Positions 34,672 through 40,404 of a DNA stretch of 40,404 bases are shown piece by piece; positions within the stretch are counted from its first letter, which is position 1; each line of letters begins with the position of its first letter. This DNA is from Truepera sp. (lineage in GTDB: Bacteria; Deinococcota; Deinococci; Deinococcales; Trueperaceae). The stretch lies in the NCBI GenBank assembly GCA_018333895.1, contig JAGXSJ010000023.1, forward strand, positions 1-40,404. The letters run 5' to 3'. The position numbers were made by a program, and so were the translations under genes. The notes under the pieces were generated by a model. It made no database searches, was not told where the DNA came from, and worked only from the letters and a program-made list of their open reading frames with translations.

Positions 34672-35445
34672 CTAGCTACTGCGAGCCATCGCCAGCGCCG
34701 TAAGCACCTCAGCAGCATGTTGATAACGGGTTTCGGGCTGCTTAGCCAGCAGGCGAGTTACCAAGGCGTCGTAAGGCGCCAGTTCTGGATCAAACTGTGA
34801 CGGAGGAGTGGGCGTCACGGCACCGTGTGCGCGGAACACCTCCCGCACGCTGCCGCTGAAGGGGACTTGGCCGGTGAGGCCGCGGTAAAGGATGACACCG
34901 GCTGCGTACAGGTCACTGGCTGGCACCGCCGCCTCACCCCGCGCCTGTTCCGGGCTGGCATAGGCCACTGTGCCGGCGAAGCCCTGGCGGGGCGCCTGCA
35001 CACGAAGCGCTAGGTCAAAATCGATGAGCACAGCCCCTTGCTTGCGGGAGATAAGGATATTCTCCGGCTTCACGTCACTATGCACAATGCCTAAAGTATG
35101 CAGGTAGCCAAGCGCATCAAGTAGCTCGGACCAGCGATCCAGAAACGGCTGAAGCCCATCAGGCTGGCTGGGCCACTCACCTAAGCGCCGGCCCGCCACG
35201 TAGTTCATGAGGATACCGGGGTAGCCGCCGATCTCTATCGGCGCCTCAACAGCGTTGATGTGCGGGTGGCTTAAGCCCAGGCCGATAGCCAACTCCTGCT
35301 CGGCGCGTCGGCGGTGCTCGAGCGGAAACAGCTTGGCCGCTTTAACCAACTTGCCATCGCTGACCAAAAAGACCCAGCTCAAGGCGCCGCGCGCAATCTG
35401 GCGCAGCACCTGAAAGCTGCCGAACCTGACGCCGATGAGCCTCAC
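34672..35445 (-). CDS. Small Ser/Thr protein kinase with altered catalytic motifs
   Basis: 257 aa, a bare kinase domain with no membrane anchor or sensor. There is a degenerate glycine loop IARGALSWVFL (17-27), a candidate ATP Lys at AAKLF (K38) and helix-C Glu (E51). The catalytic loop HSDVKPENI (122-130) has Asp 124 and Asn 129 but Ser in place of the HRD Arg, and IDFDLA (141-146) replaces DFG by DFD. YASPEQARG is the APE block, followed by DLYAAGVILYRGLTGQVPFSG. The metal and base residues are kept, so it may be active without activation-loop control, or may be a pseudokinase. The GTG start follows TAAGAT by 6 nt. Substrate unknown. Confidence 0.88.
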   Translation of the reverse strand: MRLIGVRFGSFQVLRQIARGALSWVFLVSDGKLVKAAKLFPLEHRRRAEQELAIGLGLSHPHINAVEAPIEIGGYPGILMNYVAGRRLGEWPSQPDGLQPFLDRWSELLDALGYLHTLGIVHSDVKPENILISRKQGAVLIDFDLALRVQAPRQGFAGTVAYASPEQARGEAAVPASDLYAAGVILYRGLTGQVPFSGSVREVFRAHGAVTPTPPSQFDPELAPYDALVTRLLAKQPETRYQHAAEVLTALAMARSS

Positions 35446-35457
35446 ACCGGCATCTTA
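35446..35457 (-). promoter_or_regulatory. Leaderless -10 box of the kinase gene
   Basis: On the minus strand TAAGAT (35452-35457) is followed by 6 nt and the GTG. Confidence 0.6.
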
Positions 35458-35467
35458 CCGCGTCAAG

Positions 35468-35502
35468 TCCTGCGTCCTGCGGGTACTCGCAGGATCGCAG
35501 GA
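35468..35502. repeat. Hairpin repeat with TCCTGCG stems
   Basis: Two TCCTGCG units (35468-35474, 35475-35481), the loop GGTACT (35482-35487), then CGCAGGA (35488-35494), a T bulge and CGCAGGA (35496-35502): a 14-bp stem with one bulge. The inner half (35475-35494) matches the hairpins at 5638-5657 and 5675-5695. It sits after the DUF58 stop and 10 nt upstream of the kinase -10 box, so it may terminate the MoxR-DUF58 transcript. It has no T tract. Confidence 0.75.
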
Positions 35503-35514
35503 TCGCCCAACCAT

Positions 35515-36381
35515 TCAGCGGCGGATCAGGATACCGGCCCGTAAGAGCGCCGCAAAGGCCGCCCGCTCGAGCCCCGCCTCGTCTTCCCCGGCTACCCTGA
35601 GCAGGCTGTAGCGGAAACCGGCCCGCAGCACCGCGTTACGCGTCCGGGCCAAAAAGCGCTGCACCGCCTGGCGGTAGGCACGCACCTCGTCAGGGCCGAC
35701 CTGCAACTTATCGCCGGACTCTACGTCGAAGAGCTCGAGCTGCCCCTCGGTCGGCTCTAGGTCACTAGCCGCTACTAGCTGCAAAAAGCTGGCGTCCAAC
35801 CCACGCGCCTTAAGAGCGGTTAGAGCCGGGCGCAGCGGGGTCTCATCGAACAGATCGGAGATGATAATCACCAGTCCAGCGCCGGCCGCAAAGCGCGTCT
35901 TAAGCGCAAAGCGCTTTATGGCGGCTACCGGCGCCTGGTCGCCACCGACCGCCGCCGCCCCCGCAATAAACGACCAGGCCATAGGCACTGCCGCCCGGCC
36001 CCAGGCTAGCGGGCTAGCCTTGCCATCGAAGAGGTGGACCTGACAGACCGCATCCCGCTGTGCTACGTAGCTGAGCAGTTGGGCCACTAGGCGCCCGTAG
36101 CGCAGCTTGTCGCCTAGCGCCATGCTCGGGCTGGTATCTATGACCAGATGCACATTAATGGTCCGCTCGGCCTGATAGAGCCGGGTATAGAGCCGCCCGG
36201 TGCGGGCATAGACCTTCCAGTCCACGTAGCGCAGCTCATCTCCGCGCTGGTAGGGGCGGTAGTCGTGAAACTCGACGCTCTGACCGGCCTCGGTCGCCAT
36301 GCGCTCACCGGTTTCACGGCTCAGCACATGCGAAGCCAGGGCGTAGCGATCCAACAGGGCGCGGCTGCGGGCCGAGATCAT
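35515..36381 (-). CDS. DUF58 (vWA-like) protein, MoxR operon partner
   Basis: 288 aa. The DUF58 signature GQSVEFHDYRPYQRGDELRYVDWKVYART is present in adjoining blocks, followed by a vWA-like core with LVIDTSPSMALGDK (DxSxS MIDAS-type motif) and GLVIIISDLFDE. It has no membrane helix, unlike longer DUF58 proteins. The partners act with MoxR AAA ATPases as chaperone-like modules in metal-centre or envelope functions, and the client here is unknown. Its ATG overlaps the MoxR gene stop by 4 nt, so they are translationally coupled. The hairpin at 35468-35502 closes the unit. Confidence 0.9.
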   Translation of the reverse strand: MISARSRALLDRYALASHVLSRETGERMATEAGQSVEFHDYRPYQRGDELRYVDWKVYARTGRLYTRLYQAERTINVHLVIDTSPSMALGDKLRYGRLVAQLLSYVAQRDAVCQVHLFDGKASPLAWGRAAVPMAWSFIAGAAAVGGDQAPVAAIKRFALKTRFAAGAGLVIIISDLFDETPLRPALTALKARGLDASFLQLVAASDLEPTEGQLELFDVESGDKLQVGPDEVRAYRQAVQRFLARTRNAVLRAGFRYSLLRVAGEDEAGLERAAFAALLRAGILIRR

Positions 36382-37328
36382 CGCACCTTGGTCTCGTTGA
36401 TAATCTGCTTCACGATGTCGTCAGGATTAGCTCCTTCCACCTCAGCCTCAAAACTTAACAGCAAGCGGTGGCGCAGCGCCGGCAGAGCGGCGCGGCGGAT
36501 ATCCTCCAGTTCGACATTGGGCCGCGCATCGGCCAAGGCATAGCCCTTGGCAGCCAGGACTAGCGCCTGAGCGCCGCGCGGGCTGGCACCTAGCCGCACC
36601 AGCGGGTGGGCGTGAGTGGCCTCACTTAAACGCACCACATAGTCCAGCGCGCTGCTGGCGATCGGCACAGCGCGTAGCAAACGCTGCAAATCGAGCAGCT
36701 CAGCTTGGCTAAAGAGCGGTTCGATCACCTCTTCGCGGGTGCCGGTGGTGGCCTCCAGGATGCGCCAGAGCGTGGCACCGTCGGGGCGCGTAATCAGAAT
36801 CTTGAACAAAAAGCGGTCGAGCTGCGCCTCCGGGAGCGGATAGGTTCCTTCCATCTCGAGCGGGTTCTGAGTGGCTAGCACCACGAACGGGTTAGGCAGG
36901 CTGTAGCGGGTTCCGGAGGCGGTCACGGTCCGCTCCTGCATCGCCTCCAAGAGCGCTGACTGGGTCTTGGGCGTAGCGCGGTTGATCTCGTCGGCTAAGA
37001 GCACGTTGACAAAGACCGGCCCTCTCTCGAACTCAAAGCGTGTGGCCCCGCGCTCCTCAATCAGCACGGTAGTACCGGTCACATCGGCGGGCATCAGGTC
37101 GGGGGTGAACTGGATGCGCCCGAAACTTAGCTGGGTCGCCTCGGCAAAGACTCGCACCAACCGCGTCTTGCCTAGTCCCGGCACCCCCTCGATGAGGGCG
37201 TGGCCGCCAGACAAAGCTACAATCAGCAGGTCTTCCACTACCGCTTCCTGGCCAAGGATAACGCTGCCAATGGCATCGCGCAGGGCTTTGAACTTAGGAG
37301 CGAAGCTACGATAGTCCAGATTCTCCAT
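36378..37328 (-). CDS. MoxR-family AAA ATPase
   Basis: 316 aa. ALIEGVPGLGKTRLVRVFAEA is Walker A, and FVNVLLADEINRATPKTQSALLEAMQE contains Walker B with sensor-like residues. TVTASGTRYSLPNPFVVLATQNPLEMEGTYPLPEAQLDRF is the highly conserved MoxR block (two adjoining pieces), followed by the lid GASPRGAQALVLAAKGYALA. It is coupled to the DUF58 gene. The start follows TAGGCT by 6 nt and no Shine-Dalgarno sequence is seen, so it is leaderless. It is divergent from a GNAT gene, with the two -10 boxes only 25 nt apart. Confidence 0.95.
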   Translation of the reverse strand: MENLDYRSFAPKFKALRDAIGSVILGQEAVVEDLLIVALSGGHALIEGVPGLGKTRLVRVFAEATQLSFGRIQFTPDLMPADVTGTTVLIEERGATRFEFERGPVFVNVLLADEINRATPKTQSALLEAMQERTVTASGTRYSLPNPFVVLATQNPLEMEGTYPLPEAQLDRFLFKILITRPDGATLWRILEATTGTREEVIEPLFSQAELLDLQRLLRAVPIASSALDYVVRLSEATHAHPLVRLGASPRGAQALVLAAKGYALADARPNVELEDIRRAALPALRHRLLLSFEAEVEGANPDDIVKQIINETKVR

Positions 37329-37340
37329 AAGGTCAGCCTA
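37329..37340 (-). promoter_or_regulatory. Leaderless -10 box of the MoxR-DUF58 operon
   Basis: On the minus strand TAGGCT (37335-37340) is followed by 6 nt and the ATG at 37328. Confidence 0.6.
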
Positions 37341-37365
37341 CCACTCAGCTAGGTCACGCTCGCGG

Positions 37366-37377
37366 TACAATAAACTC
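37366..37377 (+). promoter_or_regulatory. Leaderless -10 box of the GNAT gene
   Basis: TACAAT (37366-37371) is followed by 6 nt and the ATG at 37378. It faces the MoxR promoter back to back. Confidence 0.6.
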
Positions 37378-37950
37378 ATGGGCGCGGTGCTCCGCTACGG
37401 GCGCGTTACCCTCAAACCGCTGACCGACCTGGATCAGGCCGCCTGGCAACGCCTCCATGCCCACTTCCGTGACCCGGAGATCGCCCACCTTAACGGCACC
37501 CTACCCGGTCGGCTGCCGCTGTGGCTGTTGCGGCTGCTGCTTAAGGCTGATAGCCGCCGCCCTGACCGCGCTATTTATGGCCTCTTCGATGAGGCCGGCG
37601 ATTATATCGGCACGGTTGAGCTCTATGACATCGGGGCGCGGCGGGCCACCCTGGGCATCATCATCGGCGAAAAGAGCCACTGGGGGCGCGGCTATGGCCC
37701 CGAGGCCATCGCCGCCATCTTGGAGCACGCCTTTGAGACGCTGCGCCTAGAGCGGGTAGTGCTGTCTACCTTCGGTGATAACCTGCGTGCTCAGGCGGCC
37801 TTCAAAAAGGCAGGGTTCAAAGAGCTGCGCCGGCTTAGCCACCGCCAGGGAAGAATTAGCGTGCAGATGGAGCTGACTGCCACCGAGTGGCGCCAGCGCC
37901 ACCCTCCTGTCACCGGGCTGCTGCTCTCCGCAGCTTCACGCCACGAGTGA
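37378..37950 (+). CDS. GNAT family N-acetyltransferase (RimJ/RimL-like)
   Basis: 190 aa. RVTLKPLTDLDQAAWQRLH is the N-terminal strand. IYGLFDEAGDYIGTVELYDIGARRATLGIIIGEKSHWGRGYGPEAIAAIL carries the acetyl-CoA-binding WGRGYGPEA loop (the R/QxxGxG/A motif) over two adjoining blocks. FETLRLERVVLSTFGDNLRAQAAFKKAGFKE is the typical end, also in two blocks. It likely acetylates a protein N-terminus or small amine. Convergent with uvrC, 11-nt gap. Confidence 0.92.
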   Translation: MGAVLRYGRVTLKPLTDLDQAAWQRLHAHFRDPEIAHLNGTLPGRLPLWLLRLLLKADSRRPDRAIYGLFDEAGDYIGTVELYDIGARRATLGIIIGEKSHWGRGYGPEAIAAILEHAFETLRLERVVLSTFGDNLRAQAAFKKAGFKELRRLSHRQGRISVQMELTATEWRQRHPPVTGLLLSAASRHE

Positions 37951-37961
37951 GTCGTCCAGCG

Positions 37962-39776
37962 CTAACCGGCCTCGAAGTATGCCTTTACCGCCTCAGCCGC
38001 GCCGCGACCCAGGCCGGGGATGCTGGCAAGCTGCTCCAGGTCCGCTGCTTTAAGCTGCTCGAGGCTGGAGAAGTGCGCCAGCAGCAGATCGCGGCGCTTG
38101 GGGCCGATGCCGGGGATCTCCTCCAGCACACTTCGGGTCATGGCCGACCCGCGCCGCTGGCGGTTATAGCCGACGGCGGTGCGGTGCGCTTCATCGCGGA
38201 TGTGGATTAACAGCCGCAGCCCCGGATGGGTTTCTGGCGCCAGGACCTCCACGCCGTGCTCGCGGATGATCGCCTCCCGCCTCTTAGCCAACCCCAGCAT
38301 CGGCAGCTTAAGCCCCGCCTCGTCAAGCGCCCGTCGGGCCGCTGTCAGCTGCCCCTTGCCGCCATCGATCAGCAGCAGGTCAGGCACCGGCAGTTTGTCG
38401 GCTAGCGAGCTAGTAAAGCGGCGCGACACCGCCTGGTGCATGGCGTAGTAGTCGTCGATCATCACTCTCGCTGCGCTCGGGTCAGGCTGGCTCAGCCCGC
38501 GGATAATCAGGCGCCGGTACTCGGACTTCTTAGCTCGGCCCCCTTCAAAGACCACGATGCTCGCTACGGTGTGGGTGCCCATCAGGTTGCTTACATCAAA
38601 GCCCTCAATGCGGTAGGGAGGCTCCGAAAGCCCGGCTAGGTGCTGTAACTCCGTGACGCCGGGCGCCTCGCCACGGCGCTCTAATAGCGCCAACTCGGCC
38701 TCTAGTCCAATGTTGGCATTGCGCTCAGCTAAGCCCAACAGCTCCGTTTTATCGCCGCGCTGGGGCACCCGCAGCTCGACTTTGCGTCCGGCTTGCTGGC
38801 TCAAGAACTGCTGCCACACCGCGCGGTCAAGCGTGCTGCCAGGAACGAGCACCAGCGGCGGAAGGTGGGTGGCCTGGCCGTAGTAGTCGGCCATGAAACG
38901 CTCGAGCATCTCACCGACCGAGGCATCTTGCGCGTTGGTCAAAAAGCGCTTGTCACGCCCGATAATGCGCCCTCGCCGCATCTGAAAGAGCTGGGTCATG
39001 GCGTAGTTGCCCGCCTGAGCCACACCGATCACGTCCAGGTCATCCTGAGTCGCTAGGGCCACGCTCGAGTCATAGCCAGTCATGCGCACTAACGCCTGCC
39101 AGCGGTCGCGATAGACACGGGCTAGCTCGAAGTCCTGCCGCGCAGCGGCGGCTTGCATCTCGGCGGTGAGCCAGCTTGCGATCTCCGCGACGCGCCCCTC
39201 CAAGAACGCCCTCACCTGCTTGACTACTACTGCATAAGCCTCAGGGCTGGTGTGGTCGATGCAGGGAGCCAAGCAGCGGCCCAGATGGAAGCGCAGGCAC
39301 GGCTTCTGGCGCTTCTGCAGCGGGCTGCCGCTGTTGACGCGCAGCGGGAAGAGTGTGCCGATCAGCCGCTGTACCTGGCGCACCACACTCGGGTTGGGGT
39401 ACGGCCCGAAGTACTGCGCCCCGTCCTTAACCACTCGGCGGGTGAACTCGAGCAGCGGATAGGCCTCGTTGGTTAGCTTCAAAAAGGGGTAGCTCTTGTC
39501 GTCCTTAAGAAGTACGTTGTAGTGCGGCTGGTGGCGCTTGATCAGGTTGGCCTCGAGGATCAGCGCTTCAACTTCGTTCTTGGTAACCACAAATTCAAGC
39601 CGCGCCGCCTGCGCGACCAGCAAGCGGGCCTTGGCCTCGGCTAGGCGGTTAAAGTAGCTCCGCACCCGGCTGCGCAGGCTTTTGGCTTTGCCGACGTAAA
39701 GCACCTTCCCCTGCTCATCGAGATAGAGGTAACAACCCGGCTGCCGGGGCAACACCGGGAGATCGTGGACGGTCAT
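37962..39776 (-). CDS. uvrC: Excinuclease ABC subunit C
   Basis: 604 aa. It makes the 3' and 5' incisions in nucleotide excision repair with UvrAB. The N-terminal GIY-YIG nuclease (PGCYLYLDEQGKVLYVGKAK) is followed by a Cys-bearing CLRFHLGRCLAPC region, the UVR motif (AARQDFELARVYRDRWQAL), and the RNase H-like domain with EGFDVSNLMGTHTVASIVVF, LLLIDGGKGQLTAA and HIRDEAHRTAVGYNRQRR. It ends in two helix-hairpin-helix motifs (EEIPGIGPKRRDLLLAHF, LASIPGLGRGAAEAV). The GTHTVA and TAVGYN variants differ slightly from the common IQG and AITFH, but all catalytic acids remain. The ATG follows TAGCAT by 5 nt, a promoter squeezed into the 19-nt gap after the E2 gene. Confidence 0.97.
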   Translation of the reverse strand: MTVHDLPVLPRQPGCYLYLDEQGKVLYVGKAKSLRSRVRSYFNRLAEAKARLLVAQAARLEFVVTKNEVEALILEANLIKRHQPHYNVLLKDDKSYPFLKLTNEAYPLLEFTRRVVKDGAQYFGPYPNPSVVRQVQRLIGTLFPLRVNSGSPLQKRQKPCLRFHLGRCLAPCIDHTSPEAYAVVVKQVRAFLEGRVAEIASWLTAEMQAAAARQDFELARVYRDRWQALVRMTGYDSSVALATQDDLDVIGVAQAGNYAMTQLFQMRRGRIIGRDKRFLTNAQDASVGEMLERFMADYYGQATHLPPLVLVPGSTLDRAVWQQFLSQQAGRKVELRVPQRGDKTELLGLAERNANIGLEAELALLERRGEAPGVTELQHLAGLSEPPYRIEGFDVSNLMGTHTVASIVVFEGGRAKKSEYRRLIIRGLSQPDPSAARVMIDDYYAMHQAVSRRFTSSLADKLPVPDLLLIDGGKGQLTAARRALDEAGLKLPMLGLAKRREAIIREHGVEVLAPETHPGLRLLIHIRDEAHRTAVGYNRQRRGSAMTRSVLEEIPGIGPKRRDLLLAHFSSLEQLKAADLEQLASIPGLGRGAAEAVKAYFEAG

Positions 39777-39787
39777 GCCGTATGCTA
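39777..39787 (-). promoter_or_regulatory. Leaderless -10 box of uvrC
   Basis: On the minus strand TAGCAT (39782-39787) is followed by 5 nt and the ATG at 39776. It lies between the E2 gene stop and uvrC. Confidence 0.5.
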
Positions 39788-39795
39788 CCGCAGGG

Positions 39796-40404
39796 CTACA
39801 GCAGCAGCGCCTCGGGCGTAGCGAGCAGGCCGATCAGGTGATTGGTGAAGTTGGCTGCCTCCGCGCCGTCGATCAGGCGGTGGTCGAACGACAGGCTTAA
39901 GTAGAGCATTTCACGTGCGGCGATGGTGTCGTCCGGCAGCACCACCGGGCGCTTTTTGATGGTATGCACGCCCAAGATAGCCGCCTCCGGCACGTTGATG
40001 ATAGGAAAGCTAAAGAGCCCGCCTAGGGAGCCCACGTTGGTGATGCTGAAGCTGCCGCCCTTGATGTCCTCGGGCGCCAGCTTGCCCTCCCTAGCCTTAT
40101 CAGCCAGGGCGCTAAGCTCCTGGGCTAGCGCCAGTATCCCCTTCTGATCAACGTCCTTGATAACCGGCACCACCAGCCCGGCCTCGGTGGCCACCGCCAC
40201 CCCCAGATTATAGTAGCGCTTGATGACAATCTCGCCCGCAGCCTCATCCAGGCTGGCGTTAAGGATCGGGTACGCCCGCAGCGCCACCACCACCGCCTTC
40301 ATGATCAAGGGCAAGTAGGTGAGCTTGACGCCCTGCGCTTCGGCCAGTGGCTTGAGCTTGCCGCGCAGCGCCACCAACCCTGAGACGTCGGCCTCGTCCA
40401 CGTG
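39796..40404 (-). CDS. 2-oxoacid dehydrogenase E2 acyltransferase, catalytic domain (5' end outside the window)
   Basis: The last 202 codons of a lipoyl-dependent acyltransferase, incomplete at the window's right edge. It has LPLIMKAVVVALRAYPILNAS, YYNLGVAVATEAGLVVPVIKD, FSITNVGSLGGLFSFPIINV, PEAAILGVHTIKKRP and the catalytic SFDHRLIDGAEAANF (HxxxDG). It forms the E2 core of a pyruvate, oxoglutarate or branched-chain complex. The lipoyl and E1/E3-binding domains lie outside, so the complex cannot be told. Length and spacing of the visible part are normal. Confidence 0.93.
   Translation of the reverse strand, partial: HVDEADVSGLVALRGKLKPLAEAQGVKLTYLPLIMKAVVVALRAYPILNASLDEAAGEIVIKRYYNLGVAVATEAGLVVPVIKDVDQKGILALAQELSALADKAREGKLAPEDIKGGSFSITNVGSLGGLFSFPIINVPEAAILGVHTIKKRPVVLPDDTIAAREMLYLSLSFDHRLIDGAEAANFTNHLIGLLATPEALLL

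Overview
The window looks like chromosomal DNA of a Deinococcota bacterium, most likely a Truepera-like lineage, with a GC content around 60 percent by eye. This is inferred from the gene content, from threonyl-tRNA synthetase and DnaE sequences of Deinococcus/Thermus character, from an SLH-type envelope protein, and above all from promoter layout. About eighteen genes have a TANNNT-type -10 box only 5 or 6 nt before the start codon, the leaderless arrangement known from Deinococcus. No taxonomic search was run.

Layout, left to right. 1-5.5 kb: a NYN ribonuclease-like gene, dnaE and a Gfo/Idh oxidoreductase, the last preceded by an 8-codon leader ORF. 5.5-7.3 kb: a structured 300-bp non-coding stretch and two tandem paralogous cyclophilins, one exported. 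7.3-15.1 kb: housekeeping genes: thrS, a YibE/F membrane protein, a methylmalonyl-CoA mutase catalytic subunit, ilvD and ffh. 15.2-16.7 kb: tRNA-Ala(CGC) with its own promoter and terminator, then an Xre/RES toxin-antitoxin (TA) pair, a decayed XRE domain and a 48-aa conserved basic protein. 16.8-20.2 kb: a TPR-GGDEF diguanylate cyclase, a double GNAT protein, a small membrane protein and an HNH nuclease. 20.2-21.3 kb: a dead MNT/HEPN pair cut short by an intact RHH/PIN pair. 21.4-26.2 kb: an SLH-domain secreted protein, a serine beta-lactamase-fold hydrolase, acetyl-CoA synthetase and a flavodoxin-fold oxidoreductase.

26.2-28.2 kb is a second accessory patch: a transposase remnant, a DUF5694 protein, the tail of a DUF4258-like gene with its small partner, and an intact higBA pair with a palindromic operator. 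28.3-40.4 kb: an N-acyl-D-amino-acid deacylase-type amidohydrolase, malQ with two upstream nucleoside/BMP-type ABC permeases (one unusually large), a small Ser/Thr kinase with altered catalytic motifs, a MoxR-DUF58 operon, a GNAT acetyltransferase, uvrC and the 3' part of a 2-oxoacid dehydrogenase E2 gene running off the right edge.

The most interesting items are not enzymes. They are the leaderless promoter grammar, a folded three-way-junction element (5615-5724) whose inner hairpins recur at 35468-35502, a duplicated box before both cyclophilins, and accessory patches where live TA modules sit beside debris of earlier ones. I did not find CRISPR, a prophage, an intact insertion sequence or a convincing large undescribed system.
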